NCBI RefSeq assembly: GCF_039532605.1
Contig: NZ_BAAARY010000004.1
Span: 1-64,000, forward strand
Origin: Pilimelia columellifera
Lineage (GTDB): Bacteria; Actinomycetota; Actinomycetes; Mycobacteriales; Micromonosporaceae
DNA: 64,000 nt
Direction of reading: 5' to 3'
Part shown: in pieces, positions 49,409-58,518 of the stretch
Numbering within the stretch: position 1 is the stretch's first letter
Layout of the letters: each line of letters begins with the position of its first letter
Position numbers and translations under genes: made by a program
The notes under the pieces: model-generated
Databases searched by the model: none
What the model was told of the DNA's origin: nothing
The model's input: only the letters and a program-made list of their open reading frames with translations

Positions 49409-52384
49409 CTATGTGGATCGACGACCTTGGGCGGCAGCCTTCCGGGGCACGCTCTTCCGGACTGTGGCCGGCGCGGCGGCTGACGGCGGCGCGGCGTTCA
49501 GTTGGGACGCGACGCCAGCCAACGCCGGACGCAGATAGGCGCCGGTATGACTGTCCGCGTGCGCGGCGACCTGCTCCGGCGTGCCCGAGAACACCACAGT
49601 TCCGCCCTTGTGACCGCCTTCCGGGCCCATGTCGATGAGCCAGTCGGCGGACTTCACCACGTCCAGATTGTGCTCGATGACGACGACGGTGTTCCCCTTG
49701 TCGACCAGGCCGTGCAGGACGAGCAGCAGCTTGCGGATGTCCTCGAAGTGCAGCCCGGTCGTCGGCTCGTCGAGGACGTAGACCGTCCGGCCGGTGGAGC
49801 GCTTCTGTAGCTCGGCCGCGAGCTTGACCCGTTGCGCCTCGCCCCCGGAGAGCGTCGGCGCGGGCTGGCCCAGCCGGACGTATCCCAGGCCGACGTCGTT
49901 GAGGGTCTTGAGGTGCCGATGGATGCCCGGAATCGCCTCGAAGAAGCCGGCGGCCTCCTCGATCGGCATCTCCAGCACGTCCGAGATGGTCCGGCCCTTG
50001 TAGTGGACCTCCAGGGTCTCCCGGTTGTAGCGGGCGCCCTTGCACACCTCGCAGGGGACGTAGACGTCGGGCAGGAAGTTCATCTCGATCTTGATGGTGC
50101 CGTCGCCGGAGCAGTTGTCGCACCGGCCGCCCTTGACGTTGAACGAGAACCGGCCCGGGCCGTAGCCCCGGACCTTGGCCTCGGTGGTTTCGGCGAAGAG
50201 CCGACGCACATGGTCGAAGACGCCGGTGTAGGTGGCCGGGTTCGACCGGGGCGTGCGCCCGATCGGCGACTGGTCCACTCCGACGACCTTGTCGACGTGC
50301 TCCAGACCCCGCACCCGGGTGTGCCGGCCGGGCACCATCCGGGCGCCGTTGAGCTGGTTCGCCAGCACGGTGTAGAGGATGTCGTTGACCAGCGTCGACT
50401 TGCCCGAGCCGCTGACGCCGGTGACGGCGATGAACTGACCGAGCGGGAACGCCACCGAGAGGTTCCGCAGGTTGTTCTCGCGGGCGCCCTCGACGACCAG
50501 CTCACGGCCCTTCTCCCGGGGCCGGCGCTGGGCCGGGATCGGAATGGATCGCCGCCCGGACAGGTAGGCGCCGGTCACCGAGTCTTCGGTGGCGAGCAGC
50601 TTGTCGTACGGACCGGAATGGACGATCCGGCCACCGTGCTCGCCCGCGCCGGGGCCGATGTCGACGATCCAGTCCGCGGTGCGGATGGTCTCCTCGTCGT
50701 GCTCGACGACGATGAGCGTGTTGCCGAGGTTCCGGAGCCGGACCAGCGTCTCGATGAGCCGGTGATTGTCACGCTGGTGCAGACCGATCGACGGCTCGTC
50801 CAACACGTAGAGAACGCCGACCAGGCCGGAGCCGATCTGGGTGGCGAGCCGGATCCGTTGGGCCTCGCCGCCGGACAGGGTGCCGGCGGCCCGGTCCAAC
50901 GACAGGTAGTCCAGCCCCACGTCCACCAGGAACCGCAGCCGCGCGTTGATCTCCTTGAGCACCCGCTCGGCGATCATCTTCTGGCGATCGCCCAGGACCA
51001 GAGCGCCGAGGAAGTCCGCGCAGTCGCCGACCGAGAGCCCGCTGACCTCGGCGATGTTTCGCCCGCCCAGGGTCACCGCCAGGACCTCAGGCTTGAGCCG
51101 GGCGCCCGCGCAGGCCGGGCACGGCACGTCGCGCATGTAGCCCTCGTACTTGTCCCGGGACCACTCGGACTCGGTGTCGGAGTGCCGACGCTCGATCCAC
51201 TGGGTGACGCCCTCGAACCCGGTGTAGTACGAGCGCTGCCGACCGTACTTGTTGCGGTACTTGACGTGGACCTGGTCCTCGCCGCCGAACAGAATGGTCT
51301 TCTGCGCCCGCGACGGGAGCTTGCGCCACGGGGTGTCCAGGTCGAAGCCCTCGGCGTCGGCCAGAGCCTCCAGCAGCCGCAGGAAGTAGTCGAGCACATG
51401 CCCGGACGACCACGGGGCGATCGCGCCCTGCCGCAGCGTCCTGTCCGGGTCGGGGATGATGAGGTCGGCGTCGACCTCCTTGCGGATGCCGAGACCGGCG
51501 CAGTCGGCGCAGGCGCCGTACGGGGAGTTGAACGAGAAGACCCGCGGCTCCAGGTCCTCGATGGCCAGCGGGTGATCGTTCGGACAGGCCAGGTGTTCGG
51601 AGAACCGCCGCTCCCAGCTCCCCTCGCCGGCCGGGGTGGCGCCGGGGATCGCGACGCCCGCGGCGACGTCAACGAACTCCAGCAGGACGATGCCGCCGGC
51701 GAGCGCCAGGGCTGACTCGACCGAGTCGGTGAGCCGCTGCTTGGCGGCGAGCCTGACGGCGAGCCGGTCGACCACCACCTCGATGGTGTGTTTCTCCTGC
51801 TTCTTGAGCTTCGGAGGCTCGGTGAGCGGATACACCACCCCGTCGACGCGGGCCCGCGCGTAGCCCTTGGTCTGTAGCTCGGCGAACAGATCGACGTACT
51901 CGCCCTTACGGCCCCGCACGACCGGCGCCAGGACCATGAACCTGGTGCCCTCGGGCAGGGCGAGCACCCGGTCGACGATCTGCTGTGGGCTCTGCCGGGA
52001 GATCGGCTCGCCGCAGACCGGGCAGTGCGGCTCGCCGGCCCGGGCGAACAACAGCCGCAGGTAGTCGTAGACCTCAGTGATGGTGCCGACAGTGGAGCGG
52101 GGGTTGCGCGAGGTCGACTTCTGGTCGATCGAGACCGCTGGCGACAGGCCCTCGATGAAGTCGACGTCCGGTTTGTCCATCTGGCCGAGGAACTGGCGGG
52201 CGTAGGCCGACAGCGACTCGACATACCGGCGCTGACCTTCGGCGAAGATCGTGTCGAAGGCCAGGCTCGACTTTCCGGAGCCGGACAACCCGGTGAAGAC
52301 GATGAGCGCGTCCCGCGGCAGGTCGAGGCTGACGTCCCGCAGGTTGTGCTCGCGCGCGCCACGAATGATCAGTCGATCGCCCAC
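49409..52384 (-). CDS. uvrA: Excinuclease ABC subunit A
   Basis: 991 residues from GTG 52384 with AGGACGAG upstream. Two ABC ATPase domains: GLSGSGKSSLAFDT near the N terminus and GVSGSGKSTLVND near 640. Zinc-finger cysteines occur in CPVCGEPI and CDNCSGDGTIKIEMNF/CEVCKGARY. It loads UvrB on damaged DNA. A Ser/Ala/Arg-rich tail of about 35 residues follows the family core. Confidence 0.98.
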   Translation of the reverse strand: MGDRLIIRGAREHNLRDVSLDLPRDALIVFTGLSGSGKSSLAFDTIFAEGQRRYVESLSAYARQFLGQMDKPDVDFIEGLSPAVSIDQKSTSRNPRSTVGTITEVYDYLRLLFARAGEPHCPVCGEPISRQSPQQIVDRVLALPEGTRFMVLAPVVRGRKGEYVDLFAELQTKGYARARVDGVVYPLTEPPKLKKQEKHTIEVVVDRLAVRLAAKQRLTDSVESALALAGGIVLLEFVDVAAGVAIPGATPAGEGSWERRFSEHLACPNDHPLAIEDLEPRVFSFNSPYGACADCAGLGIRKEVDADLIIPDPDRTLRQGAIAPWSSGHVLDYFLRLLEALADAEGFDLDTPWRKLPSRAQKTILFGGEDQVHVKYRNKYGRQRSYYTGFEGVTQWIERRHSDTESEWSRDKYEGYMRDVPCPACAGARLKPEVLAVTLGGRNIAEVSGLSVGDCADFLGALVLGDRQKMIAERVLKEINARLRFLVDVGLDYLSLDRAAGTLSGGEAQRIRLATQIGSGLVGVLYVLDEPSIGLHQRDNHRLIETLVRLRNLGNTLIVVEHDEETIRTADWIVDIGPGAGEHGGRIVHSGPYDKLLATEDSVTGAYLSGRRSIPIPAQRRPREKGRELVVEGARENNLRNLSVAFPLGQFIAVTGVSGSGKSTLVNDILYTVLANQLNGARMVPGRHTRVRGLEHVDKVVGVDQSPIGRTPRSNPATYTGVFDHVRRLFAETTEAKVRGYGPGRFSFNVKGGRCDNCSGDGTIKIEMNFLPDVYVPCEVCKGARYNRETLEVHYKGRTISDVLEMPIEEAAGFFEAIPGIHRHLKTLNDVGLGYVRLGQPAPTLSGGEAQRVKLAAELQKRSTGRTVYVLDEPTTGLHFEDIRKLLLVLHGLVDKGNTVVVIEHNLDVVKSADWLIDMGPEGGHKGGTVVFSGTPEQVAAHADSHTGAYLRPALAGVASQLNAAPPSAAAPATVRKSVPRKAAAQGRRST

Positions 52385-52410
52385 CGGTCTCGTCCTCGCT
52401 GCTCAGATCG

Positions 52411-52430
52411 CGGCCGCCGCACGGCGGCCG
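52411..52430. terminator. Short GC hairpin, possible rsgA terminator
   Basis: CGGCCGCCG (52411-52419) and CGGCGGCCG (52422-52430) are perfect 9-base arms with a 2-base centre. It lies between the rsgA stop and the uvrA start, 27 bases upstream of uvrA, so it may also affect the uvrA leader. Confidence 0.5.
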
Positions 52431-52553
52431 GGCGCATAGTGTCGGGTTTCAGTGCTTTTATTGGAGTCGTTGTGGCACCGCCGGCAACTGTAGCCGCGAC
52501 CCCCGACATCCCAACGCCAGCCACCTCCACCAGGGCCGGAACCCGCGCCGGGC

Positions 52554-53618
52554 TCACCGACGACTGCGCTGGCGGGCCTCCTGGGTCAGCCGCTTCCATC
52601 GGTTTCGCTCCTCGGCCGCCAACCGGGCGTCCCGGCGCCGCATCTCGTACGCCACCTCACGCTGGAGCCGCAGCCACCGCTCGAACCGCGGCGTCGGCAG
52701 CTCCCCGGACTCAAGCGCCTCCCGGACCGCGCAGCCCGGCTCAGTGACGTGCCGGCAGTCGGCGAACCGGCAACGCCCGGCGAGCGCCACCACGTCGGCG
52801 AACGTCTGGTCCACCCCGTCGGCGGCGTCGAGCAGGCCCACCGCCCTGATCCCAGGGGTGTCGAGCACCGCGCCGCCGCCGGGCACCGGGACCAACGCCC
52901 GGTAGGTGGTGGTGTGCCGGCCCTTGCCGTCAGCGCGCCGCACCTGCTGGACGTCCATGACGCCGGCTCCCACCAGGGCGTTCACCAGCGTCGACTTGCC
53001 TGCCCCGGACGGGCCCAGCAGGCCCAGGGTGTGGCCGGCGGCCACCAGCGGCAGCAACGTGTCCAGGCCAGCCCCGGTCTGGGCGCTCACGGCCACAACC
53101 TGCGCCCCCGGCGCCACCTGGGCGACCGTCTCGACCAGGGCGTCCGGGTCGGCGGCCCGGTCCGCCTTGGTCAGCACCACCATCGGGGTCGCGCCGGACT
53201 CCCAGGCGAGCGCGGTCAGCCGCTCGATCCGGCCGAGATCCGGGGAGGGATCGAGTGGCTCGACGACGGCGGCGACATCGAGGTTGGCGGCCAGCACCTG
53301 GCCGGTCGAGTCCTTGTCCGCGGTGCGTCGGATCACTGCCGAGCGCCGCGGCAGCACCACCTCGGCGGTGACGCGGCCGTCCGGCCAGGATCGGACCGCC
53401 ACCCAGTCACCGGCGCACGGCAGGAGAGCCGGATCACGGGCCGAGCCGGCCACCGCGCCGCCCAGGCCGGCCCGGACGGCCCCGGCCGCGGTCAGCGCGG
53501 TGCACACACCGCGGTCCACCCTGGCGACCCGCCCAGGCACAACATCAACAAGGGCGTGACGAGCGAACTCGCCCGCCCGACGGTCATCCCAACCGAGGGA
53601 GGCCAGATCGAAGCTCAT
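52554..53618 (-). CDS. rsgA: Ribosome small-subunit GTPase RsgA
   Basis: 354 residues. The GTPase motifs are circularly permuted: TKAD precedes GPSGAGKST and DTPGIR. An OB-fold lies before the G domain. The zinc motif CRFADCRHVTEPGC follows it. RsgA matures the 30S ribosome. The ATG at 53618 is six bases after AAGG, better spaced than the ATG at 53624. Confidence 0.95.
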   Translation of the reverse strand: MSFDLASLGWDDRRAGEFARHALVDVVPGRVARVDRGVCTALTAAGAVRAGLGGAVAGSARDPALLPCAGDWVAVRSWPDGRVTAEVVLPRRSAVIRRTADKDSTGQVLAANLDVAAVVEPLDPSPDLGRIERLTALAWESGATPMVVLTKADRAADPDALVETVAQVAPGAQVVAVSAQTGAGLDTLLPLVAAGHTLGLLGPSGAGKSTLVNALVGAGVMDVQQVRRADGKGRHTTTYRALVPVPGGGAVLDTPGIRAVGLLDAADGVDQTFADVVALAGRCRFADCRHVTEPGCAVREALESGELPTPRFERWLRLQREVAYEMRRRDARLAAEERNRWKRLTQEARQRSRR

Positions 53619-53837
53619 TGTCATCCTTGATCGCTGAAAGAGGAACCGGGGTCGGCAGGCCGATGACGGCCACACAGGCGGGAACAGGCAACGCACGCAT
53701 GGGCCCCCACGTCCTCTCAGGTCGACAGCGATGACGTCGCCGACAGTACGACCCACGCGCGGCGTCGTACAGCGGTTTAATCGGCCGGCTATGGTCGAGC
53801 TGGCTATCGCCGGACACCAGCATCAGGAGGCGCACGC

Positions 53838-54494
53838 ATGTCGTACACCGGACACGTCGAGCCAGGCGGCGCCGTGGGCGTCCGCGAGCTGGCCGCCCTC
53901 TCGATCAGCAAGCTCTCGGTGGGGCCGATGGACAACAACGCCTACCTGCTGCGCTGTCACGCCACCGGCGACCAACTGCTCATCGACGCCGCCAACGAGC
54001 CGCAGCGGCTGCTGGAGCTGGTCGGCGAGCCTGGTCTGGCCACCGTTGTCACCACCCACCGGCACCCCGACCACTGGGTCGGACTGAGCGAGGTCGTCAA
54101 GGCCACCGGCGCTCGCAGCCTGGCCCACCGCGATGACGCCAAGGAGATTCCCGGCGCCGCGGGGTCGCTCGACGACGGCGATACCGTCCGGGTCGGACAG
54201 TGTTCGCTGGAGGTGATCCACCTACGGGGCCACACGCCCGGTTCGATCGCCCTGCTCTACCGCGACGACAGCGCCGGCGGCCGTCCCCAGCTGTTCACCG
54301 GCGACAGCCTCTTCCCGGGCGGGCCTGGGCGGGTAACACATCCGGATGACTTCACGAGCTTGATGGACGACCTAGAGCGGAAGGTGTTTGGGCAGCTGGA
54401 CGACCAGACGTGGGTGTACCCGGGGCACGGCGACGACACCACGCTGGGGGCGGAGCGGCCGAAGCTGGGCGAGTGGCGGGCCCGCGGTTGGTGA
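53838..54494 (+). CDS. MBL-fold hydrolase (glyoxalase II-like)
   Basis: 218 residues; ATG follows AGGAGG. The metal motif THRHPDHWVG, HLRGHTPGS, FTGDSLFPGG and PGHGDDTT are all present, so both metal sites and the bridging Asp look intact. The nearest known activities are glyoxalase II-like thioester hydrolases. It often sits close to uvrA in actinomycetes. The substrate is unknown. Confidence 0.9.
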   Translation: MSYTGHVEPGGAVGVRELAALSISKLSVGPMDNNAYLLRCHATGDQLLIDAANEPQRLLELVGEPGLATVVTTHRHPDHWVGLSEVVKATGARSLAHRDDAKEIPGAAGSLDDGDTVRVGQCSLEVIHLRGHTPGSIALLYRDDSAGGRPQLFTGDSLFPGGPGRVTHPDDFTSLMDDLERKVFGQLDDQTWVYPGHGDDTTLGAERPKLGEWRARGW

Positions 54495-54540
54495 GCCCCT
54501 GCGCTTCAAGCAAGTGATCGTGAGGTGTCCCGCTCCGGTT

Positions 54541-54593
54541 CCGCAGCGCAGGGCGCTCCCCGGTCGTGCGACCGGGGAGCGCCCGCGCTGCGG
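54541..54593. terminator. Long hairpin between convergent genes
   Basis: A 25-base-pair stem (54541-54566 against 54569-54593) with a single bulged A at 54550 and a TG centre. It separates the MBL gene from the convergent alpha/beta hydrolase and probably stops both. Confidence 0.85.
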
Positions 54594-54600
54594 ACAACTG

Positions 54601-55473
54601 TCAGGCCGGAGCCAGCGCCCGGCTGAAGTTCGCCTCGATGGCTTCGACAAGTCCACCGCAGAGGCTGTGCGGCAGGTCGTGTCCCATGGTGGGACTCTGC
54701 TCGAACCTGGCGCCTGGGATCGCCGCGGCCGTCGCCGCCCCGCCGCTGATGTTGATCAGCGAGTCCTCGTCGCCGTGGATGACCAGGGTCGGCACGTCGA
54801 GCTGTTGCAGGCGACTGGTCCGGTCGACCGCGGCCGCGATGGCGTCGAACTGCCGCACCGTGCCAGCCGGGAAGATCCCGCGGTCATACGCCGCGGCTGC
54901 GTATTCGATCCGGCGCGGCCATTCGGTTTTCGCCAGGGTCTTGGACCCGATGACCGAAATGACGCCAGCCATGTGCTCGATCGCCGCTTCCCGCTCCGTC
55001 GGAGTGGGTGCGAGCACGGCCCGGACCGCCTCCTGCGTCGGCAGCCCGACGAGCCGGTTTCCGGTGGTGCTCATGATGGAACACAGGCTGCTGACCCGGG
55101 TCGGGTGGTTGATGGCCACGAGCTGGGCGATCATTCCGCCCATTGAGGCGCCGACGACGTGCGCGCGATCGATGCCCAGGTGGTCCAGCAGTCCGATGGC
55201 GTCGTTGGCCATGTCGGTGAGGAAGTACGCGGGGCGGAACGTGGGCACGGCCGGAGGCTCGATCTTGTCGGACAGCCCGCAGTCCCGGTTGTCGAACCGG
55301 ATCACCCGGTAGCCACGGCCGACGAGGTCGGTTACGAAGTCCTCGGGCCAGGCGATGAGCTGTGATCCCAAGCCCATAATCAGCAGAACGGGCTCACCGG
55401 TTTGCGGGCCCTCGTCGCGGTACCAGAGCTGGATGCCGTTGGCGGGTGCGTAGTTTCCAGGTTCCTGAGACAC
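54601..55473 (-). CDS. Alpha/beta-hydrolase
   Basis: 290 residues from GTG 55473 with GAAGGGCAG upstream. The frame is open further but the extra part belongs to a different family (see 55560-55776). The nucleophile elbow GASMGGMIAQ supplies Ser, RFDNRDCGLSD is the oxyanion-strand region, and the late MGHDLP supplies His; DEDSL holds the likely Asp. Resembles aclacinomycin methylesterase RdmC-type and related esterases. The substrate is unknown. Confidence 0.88.
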   Translation of the reverse strand: MSQEPGNYAPANGIQLWYRDEGPQTGEPVLLIMGLGSQLIAWPEDFVTDLVGRGYRVIRFDNRDCGLSDKIEPPAVPTFRPAYFLTDMANDAIGLLDHLGIDRAHVVGASMGGMIAQLVAINHPTRVSSLCSIMSTTGNRLVGLPTQEAVRAVLAPTPTEREAAIEHMAGVISVIGSKTLAKTEWPRRIEYAAAAYDRGIFPAGTVRQFDAIAAAVDRTSRLQQLDVPTLVIHGDEDSLINISGGAATAAAIPGARFEQSPTMGHDLPHSLCGGLVEAIEANFSRALAPA

Positions 55474-55559
55474 TAATAGCTGCCCTTCTGATGCTTTATG
55501 GCCTGATATGCCACACGCTACGTCCCGATAGCCGCCAGCGCAGGGCCTTCCATATGTCT

Positions 55560-55776
55560 CTGACCCAGGCTTGCGTGGCCTGGCGCCCGCGATCTCATCG
55601 AGGACCGCTGCCAGGACGCGATCGTGGCAGCGGCGCCGGTCGTCGATGACGGCGCGACCGCGTTCGTCGGTGAGGTCGCCGCTGAGGTAGAGGTCTGCGA
55701 GGGCAGCGGCGCGGAGCATGGCTTTGCCAAGACGAACGGGCGCTGTCCTCAAGCTCGACAAGCCGTCGGGGCCGCT
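55560..55776 (-). pseudogene. Possible remnant of a GPP34-family gene
   Basis: A stretch of about 70 codons fused in frame upstream of the hydrolase. It reads LRAAALADLYLSGDLTDERGR and later AAVLDEIAGARPRKPG. This resembles the N-terminal part of actinobacterial GPP34 (Golgi phosphoprotein 3-like) proteins. Neither a proper start nor the C-terminal half is present, and the reading continues into non-family sequence before the hydrolase GTG. I take it as a decayed fragment; an unusual hydrolase N-terminal domain is the alternative. Confidence 0.4.
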
Positions 55777-55782
55777 TTACGG

Positions 55783-56274
55783 TCAGGCCGCGAACAGGCC
55801 GCCCAGCCAGACGATCGCGATGAGGAACGCCGCGCACAACTCGATGAGCATGGCGATCCCGGTGGCACGTAGCGCCTCCCGCGTCGAAGGCCAGGCACGG
55901 GCGCGGTCACCGAGCCGGGCCCACTCGGCGAGCCACACCCCGAGCACGAACCCCAACGGCAGGCCCACGAACGGGATGACGAAGAAGCCGACCGCGCCGA
56001 GAGCCACGCCCAACAGCAGGGTGCTGTTGGGCACGCCGCTGCTCTTGAGACGCCGACCTGGCCACAGGTACTTGGCGGTGGTGGCGCCAAGAGCCAGAGC
56101 CGTCACCATCGCGACCACCACCCAGCGCAGCCAGCCGTCGGCCACGAACACCGCCCACGCCAGCACCCCGGCCCACGACAGCAGCAGGCCCGGCAGCACC
56201 GGCACGACCACGCCGATCGTCCCCAAAAGGATGGCCAGGCCACACACGATCGTGATGACGACGTCGGCGCTCAT
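55783..56274 (-). CDS. DUF456 membrane protein
   Basis: 163 residues with about four hydrophobic segments and the DUF456 pattern: GTIGVVVPVLPGLLLSWAGVL near the N terminus and GFFVIPFVGLPLGFVLGVWLAEW in the middle. Integral membrane protein of unknown role. ATG at 56274; an in-frame ATG nine codons earlier is possible. Confidence 0.9.
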   Translation of the reverse strand: MSADVVITIVCGLAILLGTIGVVVPVLPGLLLSWAGVLAWAVFVADGWLRWVVVAMVTALALGATTAKYLWPGRRLKSSGVPNSTLLLGVALGAVGFFVIPFVGLPLGFVLGVWLAEWARLGDRARAWPSTREALRATGIAMLIELCAAFLIAIVWLGGLFAA

Positions 56275-56325
56275 CGGGACACCATGCCGTACCGCCGTCA
56301 CGGACGCCAGCGCGACCGGCCGGCG

Positions 56326-57570
56326 TCAGGCCTTGTAGTACCGGTTGACCGCAGCGTCCTCGTACGGGCTGTACTCCCACGAATGCGTCATCACCGGCAG
56401 CTCGCCCCACTTGGAGCGGACCCGGCCGGACTTGCCGACCTCGAAGCCCGAATGATCATCGCTCCCCCACGACCAGCGCATACCTGGCAGATAGGGCAGA
56501 TTCCGCCGCCAGATCTGGTAGCTGCCGTCCTGCCAGTAGATGTCGTCGCCCGGGCTCATCATCCAACTGTTGTTGGATGGCGCCTGGCTGTGCCACGCGT
56601 ACGAGTGGCAGTTGTAACGACGGCTCGCCGACGTCTCCCGCGCCGCCCTCGGATACAGGCTCGCTACATAGGTGTGGTAGTTGCGCAGCTGCACATCGGT
56701 GAGGTCCTCGGACCGCTGCTCGACTTCGATCGAGCTGCCGTTAGGGGTCTGCACCTTCCCCAACCGGGCCGGGGAGACCAGGTCGGCCGGCGGCCGACCA
56801 CGGTCCCGGCCAGTTCCAGCCGCCGCGGCGCGGACCTGAGCCGGCGCGGCGTCCGGACCGCGACCGGTGGTCAGAAACGCCGACCGGCGCCAGTCCCAAC
56901 CGTCCCGGGCAGCCAACGCCCTGCCCATGAGCAGGCCGGTGGGCTGGAGGCCGGCGGCGCCATAGTCGGCGCGGGCGGCGACCTTGCCGTCGTATACACG
57001 GACCCCGGCGGCCAACGCCGCGTCCAACCGGTCCGGAGCGAGGGTCGACAACACCTGCGGCTGGGCGAGCAGCAGCTCGAGCTTCCAACCGTCGAGCTGA
57101 CGCTCGCCGCGGTCGGCGGCGCGCGGGCCGGCGCCGGTCGGCTCGAACGCCTCGTACCGTGGCAGCAGCACCGCGCCGGCGTCGTCGCGTCGGAAAAGCT
57201 CGGCGAAACCGTTGAACCGGCGCGCCACCCGGTCCAGGCCCTGCTGGTCGCTGTTGAACGCCTTGACGTCAAGGAACAACGGGTAGTCGAGAACCGTCTC
57301 CACGAGCGCTTCGGTGCTCATCTGCCGGGCCGTCTCGGCCGGGAGCTGGGTGGCTTCGACCATCTCACGGTGGGTGGTCAGGCGCTCCCAACCCTCGTCG
57401 CCCGGCGTGAGCGGGTAGGCGAACGCCCGGGTGATCGGACGCGGCGTGCCCAGCGTCTCAACGCCGGCCCGCGGCGCCGCCGTGGCGGGAGCGAGCCCGC
57501 CGGCGACGATCGCGGAGACGACAGCGCCGCCGACGACCAGGCGCCGCAGCGCCGACAACGACATCCTCAT
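56326..57570 (-). CDS. Secreted protein with papain-like NCHSYAW motif
   Basis: 414 residues from ATG 57570 after GAGGGGAG. A Sec signal peptide spans about 1-32. The middle is a helical region without known motifs. The C-terminal ~110 residues contain YNCHSYAWHSQ (Cys321), DDHSGFEV (His373) and SKWGELPVMTHSW (His396). That order recalls extracytoplasmic proteins of Streptomyces and Bacillus with a Cys-His pair like papain-fold amidases. An exported cysteine hydrolase is plausible. Its substrate, and the role of the N-terminal region, are unknown. Confidence 0.8.
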   Translation of the reverse strand: MRMSLSALRRLVVGGAVVSAIVAGGLAPATAAPRAGVETLGTPRPITRAFAYPLTPGDEGWERLTTHREMVEATQLPAETARQMSTEALVETVLDYPLFLDVKAFNSDQQGLDRVARRFNGFAELFRRDDAGAVLLPRYEAFEPTGAGPRAADRGERQLDGWKLELLLAQPQVLSTLAPDRLDAALAAGVRVYDGKVAARADYGAAGLQPTGLLMGRALAARDGWDWRRSAFLTTGRGPDAAPAQVRAAAAGTGRDRGRPPADLVSPARLGKVQTPNGSSIEVEQRSEDLTDVQLRNYHTYVASLYPRAARETSASRRYNCHSYAWHSQAPSNNSWMMSPGDDIYWQDGSYQIWRRNLPYLPGMRWSWGSDDHSGFEVGKSGRVRSKWGELPVMTHSWEYSPYEDAAVNRYYKA

Positions 57571-57739
57571 CACGGCTCCCCTCGTGGACACGCCGAACGA
57601 ATTGACGATCGGCGATAGCTTACCCGCGAGAACGGTGGCCGCCAGTACCCGGCGGCACACCATTTATCGACCACAATGGCAACACCGACCAGCGGTGATC
57701 CTGCGCCTACCAGGCGCTATCGACAGTCACCTGACTGCC

Positions 57740-57771
57740 GACGCCGGCGCCGACAGTCCGGCGCCGGCGTC
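57740..57771. terminator. Terminator of the FKBP gene
   Basis: GACGCCGGCGCCG (57740-57752) and CGGCGCCGGCGTC (57759-57771) are perfect 13-base arms with a 6-base loop, nine bases past the FKBP stop on the minus strand. Confidence 0.88.
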
Positions 57772-57780
57772 ATGGCCGGG

Positions 57781-58407
57781 TCAGTCCTCGGCGCTGAGAA
57801 CATCCACCACGAAACGCAGCGTGCCGCCGGGACGCCCACCCACAGCGGTCTCGCCGTACGCCATGGCGGCAGGGATGTCGAGCTGCACGCGGCTGCCGAC
57901 CTTCACGCCGACAAGGCCCTTGTCCCAACCCGGAATAACCTGACCGACTCCGATGCCGAAGGACGCCGGCTCGCCCCGCTTCCACGAGGAGTCGAACTCC
58001 TTGCCGTCCTTATAGGTCACACCGACATAGTTGACCGTGATGGTCTGGCCCGACTTGACCGCCGGGCCAGTGCCCTGAACCACCGGCGTCACCTTCAGCG
58101 CGGTCACCGCGCCCGTGCCGGCCGTCACCTTCGGCTTGTCCTTGAGCGCCGGCGGGGTTTCCACCGTGGGCGCCGGCGGCTCCTCCTGCGGGGCCTGGGG
58201 GCTGGGCGCCGCGGCCGGCTTGGCCGGCTCGTCGGACCCGACGAGCCAGAACGCCCCGGCGATCACGCCCGCGACCACGATCGCGGCGCCGGCCGCGCCG
58301 ATCCAGGCGTTGCGCCGCCGACGAGCCTCAGCCGCGTGCTTGGCCGCCATCTCCTCGGCGATCCGACGCGCCGCGCCCGTCGCCGACGCCCGCTTGTGCT
58401 CGCTCAC
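57781..58407 (-). CDS. Membrane-anchored FKBP-type peptidyl-prolyl isomerase
   Basis: 208 residues. A charged N terminus, one transmembrane helix (about 35-55), a Pro/Ala linker (about 62-95) and a C-terminal FKBP domain (about 100-208). The domain shows TITVNYVGVTYKDGKEFDSSW, VIPGWDKGLVGVKVGSR and PAAMAYGE. The isomerase domain would face outside the membrane and assist folding of exported proteins. Confidence 0.94.
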   Translation of the reverse strand: MSEHKRASATGAARRIAEEMAAKHAAEARRRRNAWIGAAGAAIVVAGVIAGAFWLVGSDEPAKPAAAPSPQAPQEEPPAPTVETPPALKDKPKVTAGTGAVTALKVTPVVQGTGPAVKSGQTITVNYVGVTYKDGKEFDSSWKRGEPASFGIGVGQVIPGWDKGLVGVKVGSRVQLDIPAAMAYGETAVGGRPGGTLRFVVDVLSAED

Positions 58408-58518
58408 GTTTTGCCTCCAGTATCGGCGCCGCCGTCGCAGCCCTCATCGACCCGCGGTCGGGTCTCACCGTACTAAACCGGCCACCTGGGCACATCCACC
58501 GCCCGCTGCCGCCCTCGC

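Noticed and set aside
49383..49413. TTGACA on the plus strand as a promoter
   Set aside because: There is no gene on that strand downstream and the -10 candidate is poor; at most it would make antisense RNA into uvrA.
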